Source: Cyanobacteria bacterium REEB459 (GTDB lineage Bacteria > Cyanobacteriota > Cyanobacteriia > Phormidesmidales > Phormidesmidaceae). Taken from it: a stretch of DNA of 64,000 nt. The notes beneath the pieces were generated by a model. The model saw only the letters and a program-made list of their open reading frames with translations. It was not told the origin of the DNA and did no database searches. Every line of letters starts with the position of its first letter. Position 1 is the stretch's first letter. The position numbers and the translations under genes are program-made. The stretch lies in contig JAGWXD010000013.1 of NCBI GenBank assembly GCA_018970085.1, positions 1 through 64,000 on the forward strand, written 5' to 3'. Below, piece after piece: positions 46,662 to 56,759 of this stretch.

Positions 46662-47510
46662 CTAGCCAGCCTGCCCCTGGATCGGGGTGGCCTCTGGGGT
46701 GAGGGCCCTCCGGGCAGCGGCGGTAAGGTTTTGCAACGCCTCTAAGTCAGGGGTAGGTTGCTCTGGCGGCCAGTCTGACAACCAGAGCAAGTACTCCAGA
46801 TTACCCGCTGGTCCTACCAGGGGAGACCAGGTTAGTCCGCGGTAGCACCAGCCCAGGGATAGGGCGCTGTGGAGCACGGTGGCAATGGCAGCGGCCTGGT
46901 CCTGGGCATCGCGCACCACTCCCTTCTTACCAACCCGATCACGACCTACCTCGAACTGGGGTTTGACCAGCAGTACCACTTCCCGGGGGGGCACCAGTAG
47001 GTGCCAGAGGGCAGGTAACACCCTGGTGAGGGAAATAAAGGAGAGATCCATTACCCCTAAATCGGGGCGGCGATCTGCGGGACCATAGAGGTCATCTGGA
47101 GTGAGGTTTCTCAGGTTAGTGCGTTCTCGCAAAACCACGCGCGGATCCTGACGCAGGGACCAGGCTACCTGGCCGTAGCCCACATCAATCCCGTAAACCC
47201 GCTGGACTCCTGCCTGCAGCAGGCAATCGGTAAAGCCCCCCGTGGAAATGCCGCCATCTAAGGCTACTCGCCCCTCTACTTGAAGATCAAACTGCACTAG
47301 GGCTCGGGCCAACTTTTCGCCACCCCGGGAAACAAAAGGAGAGCGAGCTTTGACCTGCAGACTAGCGGTAGGGGAGATGACTGTACCGGGCTTATCGACC
47401 ATACGATGGTCAACCTGCACCGCACCGGCCTGAATTAAGCGTTGAGCCTGCTGTCGTGACTCGCACAGGCCCCGCTCCACCAGCAGCCGATCTAGACGTT
47501 CCTTAGCCAC
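46662..47510 (-). CDS. tlyA: TlyA-family rRNA 2'-O-methyltransferase
   Basis: A 282-residue protein with an N-terminal S4 RNA-binding domain (about 1-60, RLDRLLVERGLCESRQQAQRLI) and an FtsJ-like SAM-dependent methyltransferase domain (about 75-250). The latter has VALDGGISTGGFTDCLLQAG and DLSFISLTRVLPAL. TlyA proteins methylate cytidines in 16S and/or 23S rRNA. The start overlaps the end of the upstream TPR-like gene by eight bases, so the two are co-transcribed. Confidence 0.88.
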   Translation of the reverse strand: MAKERLDRLLVERGLCESRQQAQRLIQAGAVQVDHRMVDKPGTVISPTASLQVKARSPFVSRGGEKLARALVQFDLQVEGRVALDGGISTGGFTDCLLQAGVQRVYGIDVGYGQVAWSLRQDPRVVLRERTNLRNLTPDDLYGPADRRPDLGVMDLSFISLTRVLPALWHLLVPPREVVLLVKPQFEVGRDRVGKKGVVRDAQDQAAAIATVLHSALSLGWCYRGLTWSPLVGPAGNLEYLLWLSDWPPEQPTPDLEALQNLTAAARRALTPEATPIQGQAG

Positions 47511-47952
47511 CGGTGGGCTGCGCCCCGCTCTGAGGATGGCGCTGGCGTTGAGCCAGGGCTTCTAAATCCTGTTTAACCGCCTCCAGACCAGAGCGAGTCC
47601 CCTGGTGGTCATAGCGATCGCTAGCCTCAAGAAAGGCCTCAACCGCCAGGCCATCCTGGCCCAGGTTAGCCTGGCAGCGGCCACTGTTATGCCAGGCTTC
47701 GCTACAGCCGGGTTCCCACTCCAGGGTCCGACTAAAGGCGGCCAGGGCAGCGGCGTAGCGACCCTGCTGAAAAGCCTCGCAGCCCTGCTCAAACTTTTGC
47801 CGAGCCCGATCACTCAAGGGCAAAGAGGAGGAGGTCATGGCCACCCCAAATAGGGCTACTGGCCCCAGGGGCCGACGGTAGGCCCAAATCATCGACCCCA
47901 TGCCCAACCCCAAAATGGTGACCACCATTACCACCCAGATTACTGCTTCCAT
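47503..47952 (-). CDS. Membrane-anchored TPR protein
   Basis: A 149-residue protein with an N-terminal membrane helix (about 5-25), then about two to three TPR-like units (about 50-130, FEQGCEAFQQGRYAAALAAFSRTLEWEP). It probably serves as a small scaffold at the membrane. It overlaps the tlyA start and forms an operon with it. The function is unknown. Confidence 0.7.
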   Translation of the reverse strand: MEAVIWVVMVVTILGLGMGSMIWAYRRPLGPVALFGVAMTSSSLPLSDRARQKFEQGCEAFQQGRYAAALAAFSRTLEWEPGCSEAWHNSGRCQANLGQDGLAVEAFLEASDRYDHQGTRSGLEAVKQDLEALAQRQRHPQSGAQPTGG

Positions 47953-48053
47953 GGCATCCGTTCCATCCCTGGAGAAGACCTCTAATATGGACTGTAGTCC
48001 CTATTGTAATTAGTTTTAAACAGCGACCCAGCCCCTTTACCCATTGCTATGGT

Positions 48054-48842
48054 ATGGCCATGCGGGACCGTATACGCAATTATCTAGACACCACCGACAG
48101 CCTGGGGGGATGGATTTGCAACGGCGCGATCGCCGCCCTGATTTTTCTCTCCGCCATTATTTTTGTAATTCAAACCTACCCTATTGACGCGGGGCTGCGG
48201 TCAACCCTGGAAACCCTCGACTGGTTGATCGTGGTGATCTTCACCCTTGAGTACGGGGTGCGGCTATGGGCGGCGGAGCGGCCCTGGCGCTACCTGGTCA
48301 GCCTCTACGGCCTGATTGACCTCCTCTCCATCCTGCCCTTCTGGATCGGGGTGGTGGATGTGCGCTTCCTAAGGTTCTTTCGGTCTTTGCGGATTTTACG
48401 GCTGGCCCGTATCCTAACTAACCGGGTGTGGTTTGGTAAATTTACCAGTGCCGACAGCCTGATTTTAATTCAGATTCTCTTTACCCTAGGCGCCATTGTC
48501 TTTATCTACGCCGGGCTAATTTTCCAGGTGGAACATCCCCGTAACCCCGAGGGCTTCCGTACCTTTTTAGATGCCCTCTACTTTGCCATTGTTACCATGA
48601 CCACGGTGGGTTACGGCGACATTATTCCCCTCTCAGAAACTGGCCGGGCCCTGACCCTGATGATGATTCTGACCGGCATTGCCCTGATTCCCACCCAAAT
48701 TAGTAGCTTGATTCGCTATCTGGTGAAGGTTACCGATAGCCAGCAAGTGGTCTGTGGGGGCTGCGGCCTGGCAGTTCACGATCAAGATGCCAGGTTCTGT
48801 AAGCATTGTGGTACTCCCCTGGAACTAGAGCCTTTGCCATAA
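48054..48842 (+). CDS. Voltage-gated-type potassium channel with a C-terminal zinc ribbon
   Basis: A 262-residue six-helix ion channel. Helices S1-S4 lie at about 18-130, with an S4-like Arg series (RFFRSLRILRLARIL). The pore loop has TMTTVGYGDI (about residue 182), a K+-selective filter. After the last helix, residues about 233-256 form a zinc ribbon: Cys-x-x-Cys-Gly (CGGCG) and Cys-x-x-Cys (CKHCG). The ribbon may be a sensor or docking element. It stands alone. Confidence 0.85.
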   Translation: MAMRDRIRNYLDTTDSLGGWICNGAIAALIFLSAIIFVIQTYPIDAGLRSTLETLDWLIVVIFTLEYGVRLWAAERPWRYLVSLYGLIDLLSILPFWIGVVDVRFLRFFRSLRILRLARILTNRVWFGKFTSADSLILIQILFTLGAIVFIYAGLIFQVEHPRNPEGFRTFLDALYFAIVTMTTVGYGDIIPLSETGRALTLMMILTGIALIPTQISSLIRYLVKVTDSQQVVCGGCGLAVHDQDARFCKHCGTPLELEPLP

Positions 48843-48909
48843 CCTGGGGCTAGTTTACGTTTTCGCAACAGGCCAGTGTTTTGGGGTCCAGTAGGCTAGA
48901 ATGCCGAAA

Positions 48910-48924
48910 TGATAATCATTCTCA
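48910..48924. promoter_or_regulatory. Zur/Fur-type box of the znu operon
   Basis: TGATAATCATTCTCA matches the Zur pattern TGATAAT-N-ATTATCA with one mismatch. A TAGAAT (48897-48902) just upstream could be the -10 element, so a bound repressor would cover the transcription start. The box overlaps the first ATG (48909) of the znuA frame. Confidence 0.65.
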
Positions 48925-48980
48925 CAATCAGGCTAGCTTGGCTCTGGCTTGGCCTGGCCTCGGCACCGAGTCACCCTAGG

Positions 48981-50078
48981 GTGAGGTCGCCAGGGGGTTG
49001 GCCAGGGGCTCTGCTGGCGATCGCCATCGCCGCGAACACTGGCTGTGTCCTCCGCCCCTTCAACTCCAGTGGGTCGGGGCGGTTGGTGGTGGTGACGACC
49101 TTTGTGCCCATCACTAATTTCACCCAGGCCGTGGCTGGAGATCGGGCAGAGGTTACCCAACTCTTACCCGATAACGTCGGTCCCCACGACTACCAGGCTA
49201 GACCCGAGGATGCTGGGAAGCTGGCCCGGGCGGATGTACTGGTGAAAAATGGCCTGGGCCTGGAAGACTTTCTGGCGGACCTGGTAGAGAATGCCGGCCG
49301 TCCTGACTTAAAAATTATTGATTCCAGCCAGGGGGTGCCAATCGGGCTGGGGACCCCGGCAGCAGCTGAACCTGGAGCATCCCCTCAGCCTAGCCCTCAG
49401 CACCAGAATGACCAGCACCGGGGCCAGCCCAATCCCCATATTTATTTAGACCCCAAGCGAGCGATTTTGCAGGTAGCCACCATTCGCGATGGCTTGATCG
49501 CCGCTGACCCCTCAGGGAAAGCTCTTTACCAGGCTAATGCGGCCGCCTACATAGCCCAGCTGCGGCAGTTGGACCGGCAGATTACCGCCCAACTCCGGCC
49601 CTTTGCGGGTAAAACCTTTGTGACTTACCACGACTTTGCTGGCTATTTTGCCCAAAGCTACCAATTAAAAACCCAATTCCTGGTGGATATCCCTGAGCAG
49701 AATCCGGCCCCGGGGGATATTCAGCGGGTGATTAGGGCGGTGCGGCAGTCAGACCTGAAAACCCTCTTGAGCGAGCCCCAGGCGGCCACCGGCCAGTTTG
49801 CCGCCCTGGCTAAGGATTTAAATATCCAGGTGAGCCGATTTGACTCCCTGGAAACCGGTGGCCCCGAAGCTAGCCAGCCCGCCTACTATCTGGGGGTGAT
49901 GGCAGCAAACGTCAACCATCTGGTTAAGGCCTTTTCAGCCTCTGCCTCCCAGATCAAGGGCACCCTTTCTCCCTGGCCCATCTGTGGGGTGCCAACCCCG
50001 CGATCGCCGCTGCGCTCCCCAGGGCGCAGCCCTGTTTTGCCCCTAGTAGGCCGTTGCGCTGAGGGACAAGCAGGATGA
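48981..50078 (+). CDS. znuA: Zinc ABC transporter substrate-binding protein
   Basis: A cluster 9 (A-I type) metal-binding protein of about 365 residues. With GTG 48981 as start, the protein has a basic, hydrophobic lipoprotein signal ending in NTGC. The ATG at 48909 lies inside the Zur box and gives a worse signal. Metal ligands are expected at His in VGPHDYQ, His in NPHIYLDP, His in TYHDFAGYF and an acidic residue near LLSEPQ. A short His/Gln loop (QHQNDQHRGQPN) is the zinc-type loop. About 45 C-terminal residues after VNHLVKAF are an atypical Pro/Arg-rich extension. The end overlaps znuC (ATGA). Confidence 0.85.
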   Translation: MRSPGGWPGALLAIAIAANTGCVLRPFNSSGSGRLVVVTTFVPITNFTQAVAGDRAEVTQLLPDNVGPHDYQARPEDAGKLARADVLVKNGLGLEDFLADLVENAGRPDLKIIDSSQGVPIGLGTPAAAEPGASPQPSPQHQNDQHRGQPNPHIYLDPKRAILQVATIRDGLIAADPSGKALYQANAAAYIAQLRQLDRQITAQLRPFAGKTFVTYHDFAGYFAQSYQLKTQFLVDIPEQNPAPGDIQRVIRAVRQSDLKTLLSEPQAATGQFAALAKDLNIQVSRFDSLETGGPEASQPAYYLGVMAANVNHLVKAFSASASQIKGTLSPWPICGVPTPRSPLRSPGRSPVLPLVGRCAEGQAG

Positions 50079-50857
50079 CTGGGGTGGCAATAGCCGGAGA
50101 AGGTGTGCTGAGAGTGGACGGGCTGACGGTCTGCCGCGATCACCATAAAATTATTGAGGACATCTCTTTTTGCCTGGACAGTGGCACCGATACCGCTGTG
50201 GTTGGGCCCAATGGGGCCGGTAAAACTACCCTGGCTCAAGCCATTCTAGGAATTCTACCCCGGCAGGCGGGAGAGGTTTGGCTGCTGGGACACCGCCTCA
50301 CTCCCAAGGGCTACCTGCCGGCCCCGGTGCGTCAGCAGATTGCTTACCTGCCCCAGCGCTTTCTCTTCGATCGCCGTATTCCTATGACCGTAGAGGAACT
50401 GGTGGGCCTGGGCTGGGACCGGTTGGGTTGGCGGTGGCCCTGGGCTGATCGGCAACTCCGCTGCCAGGCCGTCCAGGCGGCCCTGGCCCGGGTCAACGCC
50501 CTTCATCTTCAGCATCACCCAGTCAGTGGGCTGTCGGGGGGAGAAACCAAGCGAGTATTGCTGGCTTATTGTCTGGTCTATCCCCGCCGCCTGCTGATCT
50601 TAGACGAAGCTCCCGCCGGGCTGGATGTCCGGGGTGAGGCAGAGTTTTACCAGTTGCTCTATCAGCTCAAACAGGAGCAAAACTGGGCAATTTTACAAAT
50701 TTCCCACGATCTGGATATGGTCCGTCGTCATTGTGATCGCGTCCTCTGCTTAAACCGCACCCTCCTCTGTCAGGGAGTCCCAGAGGTAGCCCTAGCCCCC
50801 GACAACCTGGCGGTCGCCTATGGCTCTGAGTTTGTCCGCTATCACCACGATCACTAA
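50075..50857 (+). CDS. znuC: Zinc ABC transporter ATPase
   Basis: A 260-residue ABC ATPase. Walker A is GPNGAGKTT (about residue 48). The signature is LSGGETKRVLLAY and Walker B is LLILDEAPAGLD. The Q-loop region is AYLPQRFLFDRRIPMTVEELV. It starts with the ATGA overlap with znuA and is followed by the permease gene at 17 bases. It powers zinc import with ZnuB. Confidence 0.9.
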   Translation: MTGVAIAGEGVLRVDGLTVCRDHHKIIEDISFCLDSGTDTAVVGPNGAGKTTLAQAILGILPRQAGEVWLLGHRLTPKGYLPAPVRQQIAYLPQRFLFDRRIPMTVEELVGLGWDRLGWRWPWADRQLRCQAVQAALARVNALHLQHHPVSGLSGGETKRVLLAYCLVYPRRLLILDEAPAGLDVRGEAEFYQLLYQLKQEQNWAILQISHDLDMVRRHCDRVLCLNRTLLCQGVPEVALAPDNLAVAYGSEFVRYHHDH

Positions 50858-50874
50858 CCTGTCCTAATCGGTTT

Positions 50875-51702
50875 ATGGCACCTGAAATCACCCGCCTGGT
50901 CGAACTCTTTCCCCTGCCTTTTATGCAGCGAGCCCTCCTGGGGGGTATTTTCACCGGCCTGATGGGGGGCTTGCTGGGCAGCTTTACCATCCTCCGACAG
51001 CTATCTTTCTTCAGCGATGCCCTGGGCCACTCAGCCTTGCTGGCCATTAGCATAGGTTTGCTGCTAGGCCTGAATCCTGCGGCGGTGTTGCTACCCTTTG
51101 CGGTTGCCTTTGCCCTGGGGGTCACCTACCTGCTGGAACGAACCCGGCTATGGACCGATGCGCTGTTAAACATTATCTATTCCTCCTCTCTGGCGATCGC
51201 CATCATTACCCTTACCTTTGTTGGTCAGTACAAAGGCGGCCTGAATAATTTGCTGTTTGGCGATATTCTGGCGATTCAGCCTATGGATCTGGCTTTAAGT
51301 GGCGGCCTGTTAATAGGGACTGGGGTATTTCTGGGATTAACCCTGCGCACCCAAATGTTAATTACCCTGCACGAGCCGTTGGCGATCGCCCGGGGAGTAG
51401 CGGTATCGGCCCACCGCACTGCCTTCATTGTGTTGCTATCCCTAGCGGTGGGAATTTCTATCAAGGCGATCGGGGTGTTACTGGTGAGCGCCTTTGTAGT
51501 GATTCCGGCCTGTGCCGCCCGGCTATTAAGTCGCACCTTTACCAGTTACGTGCTGTTGTCGGCAAGCCTGGGAGGATTGAGCGCGGTGGTGGGAATGGTG
51601 GTTTCTGCCGCCATGGATTTACCCTCTGGGCCCAGCATAGTGGCGACCCAACTGGGGTTTTTCCTGCTAGCGATGGTCTTACCCCATTCAGGTAGGGCCT
51701 AA
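50875..51702 (+). CDS. znuB: Zinc ABC transporter permease
   Basis: A 275-residue membrane permease of the ABC-3 family with about eight helices. Typical motifs: LLGGIFTGLMGGLLGSFTILRQLSFFSDALGHSALL (in parts), GLNNLLFGDILAI, and AIGVLLVSAFVVIPACAARLLS. Last gene of the znuACB operon. Manganese permeases belong to the same family, but the His-loop in ZnuA and the Zur box favour zinc. Confidence 0.9.
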   Translation: MAPEITRLVELFPLPFMQRALLGGIFTGLMGGLLGSFTILRQLSFFSDALGHSALLAISIGLLLGLNPAAVLLPFAVAFALGVTYLLERTRLWTDALLNIIYSSSLAIAIITLTFVGQYKGGLNNLLFGDILAIQPMDLALSGGLLIGTGVFLGLTLRTQMLITLHEPLAIARGVAVSAHRTAFIVLLSLAVGISIKAIGVLLVSAFVVIPACAARLLSRTFTSYVLLSASLGGLSAVVGMVVSAAMDLPSGPSIVATQLGFFLLAMVLPHSGRA

Positions 51703-51935
51703 CCAACCAGGACTGCCTGGCTTAACTAGATTCTTGAACCCATAATCGCTAAACTAAGTTTAAGCGTTGTGATCGAAAAGATAGAAAAGTTTATTGTCAT
51801 CTTCTATCATCAAGCCCAGAGCCTTAGGGTCGTGTTTGCGGTCGCCACAGCCAGGGCTTGGTGATGCCGGGTCGCCTGACCTAGGCTAAGTTCTCTACTG
51901 ATATTTTCTCCTATATTCTTAACCAATAGTTAGCC

Positions 51936-54900
51936 ATGGCCACCTCCTTCCTCGATCGACTCCACAGCCCCGATCGCCCGGTGATCGTCTTCGACGGCGC
52001 CATGGGCACCAACCTACAGGTGCAAAACCTCACCGCTGCCGACTTTGGCGGCCCTGAGTACGAGGGCTGTAACGAATACCTGGTGGTGACCAACCCCCAG
52101 GCGGTGGAAAAGGTCCATCGGGCCTTTCTAGAGGCCGGTGCCGATGTAATAGAAACCGATACCTTTGGGGGCACCAGCCTCGTTCTGGCGGAGTACGACC
52201 TGGGGGAGCGGGCCTACGAACTCAATAAAACCGCCGCCAGCCTGGCCCGCCGCCTGGCGGACCAGTACTCCACCCCAGAGAAACCCCGGTTTGTAGCCGG
52301 GTCCATGGGGCCTGGCACCAAGTTGCCCACCCTGGGGCACATCGACTTCGACAGCCTGAAGGCGGCCTACGTGGAACAGGCCCTGGGGCTGATCGACGGT
52401 GGGGCCGATCTGCTGCTGGTAGAGACCTGTCAAGACGTGCTGCAGATCAAGGCGGCCCTGAACGCCATCGAGGCGGCCTTTAGCCAGGCCGGTCAGCGCC
52501 TACCCTTGATGGTCTCCGTCACCATGGAACAGCAGGGCACCATGCTGGTAGGCACAGAAATGGCGGCGGCCCTGGCCATTCTGGAGCCCTACCCGATCGA
52601 CATCCTGGGGCTGAACTGCGCCACCGGCCCCGACCTGATGAAGGACCACATCAAACACCTGGCGGAGCAGTCCCCCTTTGTGATTTCCTGCATTCCCAAC
52701 GCCGGGCTGCCGGAAAATGTGGGGGGGCAGGCGGTGTATCGCCTCACCCCGATGGAATTGCGGCTGGCCCTGATGCACTTTGTGGAGGACCTGGGGGTCC
52801 AGGTGATTGGCGGCTGTTGCGGCACCCGCCCCGAGCACATCGCCCAACTGGCGGAGTTAGCCCGGGATCTCCATCCCAAACCCCGGTCCGTGCGGAGTTC
52901 CGCCGCTGACAGCGACACCGATCCCCGCCCGGCCCTACACTACAGCGCCGCCGCCGCCTCCATCTACAGCCCCCAGCCCTACGACCAGGACAACTCCTTT
53001 TTGATCGTGGGGGAACGGCTCAACGCCAGCGGCTCGAAACTGTGCCGGGAGATGCTCAACGCCGAGGACTGGGATGGGCTGGTGGCCCTGGCTCGATCCC
53101 AGGTGAAGGAGGGGGCCCATGTGCTGGATGTCAACGTTGACTACGTGGGGCGCGATGGCGAGCGGGATATGCATGAGTTGGTATCTCGCCTGGTCACCAA
53201 CGTCACCCTGCCCCTGATGCTGGACTCCACCGAATGGCAGAAGATGGAGGCGGGGCTGAAGGTGGCGGGGGGCAAGTGTATCCTTAATTCCACCAACTAC
53301 GAAGACGGCGACGAACGCTTCTTTAAGGTGCTGGAGCTGGCCAAACAGTACGGGGCCGGGGTGGTGGTGGGCACCATCGATGAGGAGGGCATGGCCCGCA
53401 GCGCTGATAAAAAGTTCCAGATTGCCCAGCGGGCCTACCGGGATGCCCTGGAATACGGCATCCCCGCCCGGGAGCTGTTTTTCGATACCCTGGCCCTGCC
53501 GATTTCCACCGGTATTGAGGAGGACCGGGTGAATGGTCGGGAAACCATCGAATCGATCCGGATGATCCGGGAAAACCTACCCGGGTGCCACATTATGCTG
53601 GGGGTGTCCAACGTTTCCTTTGGCCTCAACCCCGTCGCCCGGGTTACCCTCAATTCAGTGTTTCTCCATGAGGCCATGCAGGTGGGGCTGGATGGCGCGA
53701 TCGTTAGCGCCGCCAAGATTCTGCCCCTGGCTAAGATTGACCCCGACCATCAGCAGGTGTGCCGGGACCTGATCTACGATCGCCGCCAGTACGACGGCGA
53801 TATCGTTACCTACGACCCCCTCACCCAGCTCACCACCCTGTTTGAGGGCAAGAGCCTGAAGCAAAAACAGGCGATCGCCAAGGACCTCCCCATCGAAGAC
53901 CGCCTTAAGCAACACATCATCGACGGCGAACGCATTGGCCTAGAGGAGGCCCTGGCCACCGCCCTGGAAACCTACCCGCCCCTGGAGGTGATCAACACCT
54001 TTTTGCTGGATGGCATGAAGGTGGTGGGGGAGCTGTTTGGCTCCGGCCAGATGCAGTTGCCCTTTGTGCTGCAGTCGGCCCAAACCATGAAGGCGGCGGT
54101 GGCCTACCTGGAACCCTTCATGGAGAAAACCGACAGCAACGGCAGTGGTAAGGGCACCTTTATCATCGCCACGGTCAAAGGAGATGTCCACGATATTGGT
54201 AAAAATCTGGTGGATATCATCCTCTCTAACAATGGCTACCGGGTGATTAACCTGGGCATTAAACAACCGGTGGAAACCATCATTCAGGCCTACCGGGAGC
54301 ACAACGCCGATTGCATCGCCATGAGTGGCCTGCTGGTGAAATCCACCGCATTTATGAAGGACAACCTGGAGACCTTCAACGCAGAGGGCATCACCGTGCC
54401 GGTAATCTTGGGGGGGGCCGCCCTCACCCCCAAGTTCGTCAAGGAAGATTGCCAGCGCACCTACAAGGGCCAGGTGGTCTACGGTAAGGACGCCTTTTCC
54501 GACCTGCACTTTATGGATCAGCTGATGCCCGCTAAGGCAGTGGGGATGTGGGATGACCGGCAGGGATTTTTGGGTCAGGAGATAGGGGAGGGCCCAGGGC
54601 TCAGGGCCCAGGGCTCAGGGGATGGAGAGTCGGAAGTTGGGGAATTTGCCCAACCTAAAGATACTCTGGAGACCCCAGCTACGGTCGATACCACCCGATC
54701 AGAGGCGGTTGATCCGGCCATTGCCCGGCCCACCCCTCCCTTCTGGGGTACCCGGGTGCTGACCCCGGCGGACATTGACCTGGAGGAGGTGTTCTGGTAT
54801 CTGGATCTGCAGGCCCTGTTCGTGGGGCAGTGGCAGTTCCGTAAGGCCCAGGAGCAGTCGCGACCGGAGTATGACGCCTTCCTGCAGGAAACGGTACACC

Positions 54901-55565
54901 CGATTCTGGAGCACTGGCGGGGCCGGGTGCTGGCGGAAAATATCCTCCATCCCCAGATTGTCTACGGCTACTTCCCCTGCCTGGCGGAGGGTAACTCCCT
55001 CCACCTCTACGATCCCGCCCTCATGGGGGGAGGGGCCACACCGACCCACACCCCCGACCCCATCGCCATCTTCACCTTCCCCCGCCAGCGATCGCTGCGG
55101 CGGCTCTGTATTGCCGACTTCTTTTTGCCCCGAGAGCTGGCCCAGCCCGGTCAGTTCGATGTGTTTCCCATGCAGGCGGTGACCGTGGGGGAAATTGCCA
55201 CGGAGTACGCCCAGAAGCTTTTCCAGGCGGACCAGTACACCGACTACCTCTACTACTACGGCCTGTCGGTGCAAACGGCGGAAGCCCTGGCGGAGTGGTG
55301 CCATGCCCGTATCCGGCGGGAATTGGGCTTTGGCGAGCTAGAGCCCAATTCCCTGCGGGAGGTGCTGCAGCAGCGCTACCAGGGATCCCGCTATAGCTTC
55401 GGCTATCCCGCCTGCCCCAACATGGCGGACCAACCAATCCAGTTGGATCTGCTGGGCAGCGATCGCATCGCCATGACCATTGACGAAAGTGACCAACTCT
55501 ACCCGGAACAGTCCACCACTGCCATCATTGCCTACCACCCGGCCGCCAAGTACTTTAGCGCCTGA
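51936..55565 (+). CDS. metH: Cobalamin-dependent methionine synthase
   Basis: A 1209-residue enzyme that transfers a methyl group from 5-methyltetrahydrofolate to homocysteine through cobalamin. Domains in order: homocysteine domain (about 1-330; zinc cysteines in GLNCATG near 228 and GGCCGT near 291), folate domain (about 350-640), cap and B12 domain (about 650-880; [10 protein letters not shown] near 750, with the cobalt-ligating His), and AdoMet reactivation domain (about 935-1209). A variable linker at about 880-930 contains a 14-bp tandem duplication. Monocistronic. I see no cobalamin riboswitch in the 230-base upstream gap, only a GATAGAA/TTCTATC stem. Confidence 0.96.
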   Translation: MATSFLDRLHSPDRPVIVFDGAMGTNLQVQNLTAADFGGPEYEGCNEYLVVTNPQAVEKVHRAFLEAGADVIETDTFGGTSLVLAEYDLGERAYELNKTAASLARRLADQYSTPEKPRFVAGSMGPGTKLPTLGHIDFDSLKAAYVEQALGLIDGGADLLLVETCQDVLQIKAALNAIEAAFSQAGQRLPLMVSVTMEQQGTMLVGTEMAAALAILEPYPIDILGLNCATGPDLMKDHIKHLAEQSPFVISCIPNAGLPENVGGQAVYRLTPMELRLALMHFVEDLGVQVIGGCCGTRPEHIAQLAELARDLHPKPRSVRSSAADSDTDPRPALHYSAAAASIYSPQPYDQDNSFLIVGERLNASGSKLCREMLNAEDWDGLVALARSQVKEGAHVLDVNVDYVGRDGERDMHELVSRLVTNVTLPLMLDSTEWQKMEAGLKVAGGKCILNSTNYEDGDERFFKVLELAKQYGAGVVVGTIDEEGMARSADKKFQIAQRAYRDALEYGIPARELFFDTLALPISTGIEEDRVNGRETIESIRMIRENLPGCHIMLGVSNVSFGLNPVARVTLNSVFLHEAMQVGLDGAIVSAAKILPLAKIDPDHQQVCRDLIYDRRQYDGDIVTYDPLTQLTTLFEGKSLKQKQAIAKDLPIEDRLKQHIIDGERIGLEEALATALETYPPLEVINTFLLDGMKVVGELFGSGQMQLPFVLQSAQTMKAAVAYLEPFMEKTDSNGSGKGTFIIATVKGDVHDIGKNLVDIILSNNGYRVINLGIKQPVETIIQAYREHNADCIAMSGLLVKSTAFMKDNLETFNAEGITVPVILGGAALTPKFVKEDCQRTYKGQVVYGKDAFSDLHFMDQLMPAKAVGMWDDRQGFLGQEIGEGPGLRAQGSGDGESEVGEFAQPKDTLETPATVDTTRSEAVDPAIARPTPPFWGTRVLTPADIDLEEVFWYLDLQALFVGQWQFRKAQEQSRPEYDAFLQETVHPILEHWRGRVLAENILHPQIVYGYFPCLAEGNSLHLYDPALMGGGATPTHTPDPIAIFTFPRQRSLRRLCIADFFLPRELAQPGQFDVFPMQAVTVGEIATEYAQKLFQADQYTDYLYYYGLSVQTAEALAEWCHARIRRELGFGELEPNSLREVLQQRYQGSRYSFGYPACPNMADQPIQLDLLGSDRIAMTIDESDQLYPEQSTTAIIAYHPAAKYFSA
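54593..54620. repeat. Perfect 14-bp tandem duplication inside metH
   Basis: CCCAGGGCTCAGGG occurs twice head to tail in the linker between the B12 and reactivation domains. The reading frame is kept through it. Confidence 0.9.
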
Positions 55566-55580
55566 GGCCCACCTCCTGAA

Positions 55581-55614
55581 GTGAAACTGACCGGCTAGTA
55601 ACCGGTCAGTTCAC
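55581..55614 (+). terminator. Probable metH terminator hairpin
   Basis: A 9-bp perfect stem (ACTGACCGG / CCGGTCAGT), loop CTAGTAA, extended by GTGA/TCAC after a bulged base, 15 bases after the metH stop. No T-tract follows. It may serve the convergent phosphoesterase gene less directly. Confidence 0.55.
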
Positions 55615-55670
55615 CTGTAAAGGGCCTTCAGCAGAGACAGGGATGACCGGCCTCTCGGGGTCTTCAGGCT

Positions 55671-56759
55671 CTAATTAAGGGCGGTATGAATGTCAACATT
55701 GGCCTTGACGATGTGGGGAACAAAGGAAAACAGATTTGGGTCTTGAGGATTGACCACCAACTGCACCCAGTGGTTAAAGCCAGAACCAAAGGTCTGGACG
55801 CGAGTAAAGTTCTCCATCAGCGACCCCTTATCTCCTTCCACAAGTTTGCCACCCGATTCATTCATGGGTTGGTCTACCTGGTACCAGTGGGCATCGCCAT
55901 TTTGCAGTAACACTGGCTTTTTGAACTTGATAGCGTTGGTCAGCAGGGCCTGCTTGGTATTATCAAAGGCCTGAGTAAACTCGTTGTCCGGAGAGGCCGC
56001 CTTGCGGTAGTACCCCTGCCAGTCCATATCAGCCTGCACCACGACAATTACGCCTAAAGAGCGATCGGCTAAGGCCTTTTCAAATCCCTTTTTAATCCAG
56101 GCAACATTGGCAGCATCCCGGAGTTTATACTCACCGTCATCCCCATCCGTTGGCGCGTCATTGTAGGTGCGATAGGCAGGCCGGGCGACGGCAGCGTTGT
56201 TAGCGGAACCAACAACGTGAGGAATAATTACAGTTACTCCTCTAAAGCTAAACATCTGCAGCTCAGGATAGATTGAATCGTGCATAACCTGGGTGACCAG
56301 GGGGCGCTGGCCGAGATTGATATATTTACCGGAATTGCGGAAAAACATCGATCGCACCTTGGCAAGGCGCTCACTAGGATTAAATCCTCCCTTCACCGCT
56401 CGGTCGCAATCAGTCCATTCGTTGTCACCAATAGAGTAAAAGATTTGGCGGGAAAACTTATCAAAGAAATCGCTCTTAATACGAGTGTAGTTATCGTCGG
56501 TACACTTATCTCCCTTGCCACTCATCGTATCCCCGTCAAAGAGCGTAAATTGAACATCACTTTGGTTGATTTCATTGATGACGGCTGGGGTTTGGGCCTG
56601 GCCCTTGGCGTCATAGGGCATATCACCAATCAGAGCCACTGAAAAAGGCATTGGTGATGAAGCGGCCCGACCGATATTACCCGGCAAGATGATCAGTATG
56701 AACATCAGTAATCCACTACTGATCAAATAAATTACATTTCTGCGATTAGGCATGAACAT
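55671..56759 (-). CDS. Exported metallophosphoesterase
   Basis: A protein of about 362 residues of the calcineurin-like phosphoesterase fold. A signal peptide (about 1-35, ending GRAAS) directs it out of the cytoplasm. Metal motifs in order: ALIGDMPYD, FTLFDGDTMSGKGDKC, YSIGDNEWTDC, VVVQADMDW and LLQNGDAHWYQVDQP. The expected His of the final GH-H motif is partly replaced (GDAHWY). ATG 56759 is preferred because AAGGAG lies just upstream; an earlier GTG/ATG frame start at 56825 would add 22 residues before it. The substrate is unknown, possibly organic phosphate. Confidence 0.75.
   Translation of the reverse strand: MFMPNRRNVIYLISSGLLMFILIILPGNIGRAASSPMPFSVALIGDMPYDAKGQAQTPAVINEINQSDVQFTLFDGDTMSGKGDKCTDDNYTRIKSDFFDKFSRQIFYSIGDNEWTDCDRAVKGGFNPSERLAKVRSMFFRNSGKYINLGQRPLVTQVMHDSIYPELQMFSFRGVTVIIPHVVGSANNAAVARPAYRTYNDAPTDGDDGEYKLRDAANVAWIKKGFEKALADRSLGVIVVVQADMDWQGYYRKAASPDNEFTQAFDNTKQALLTNAIKFKKPVLLQNGDAHWYQVDQPMNESGGKLVEGDKGSLMENFTRVQTFGSGFNHWVQLVVNPQDPNLFSFVPHIVKANVDIHTALN

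Noticed and set aside
51703-51935. Possible cobalamin or SAM riboswitch before metH
   Set aside because: No B12-box-like sequence or conserved core could be found; only a 7-bp stem (GATAGAA/TTCTATC) is visible.
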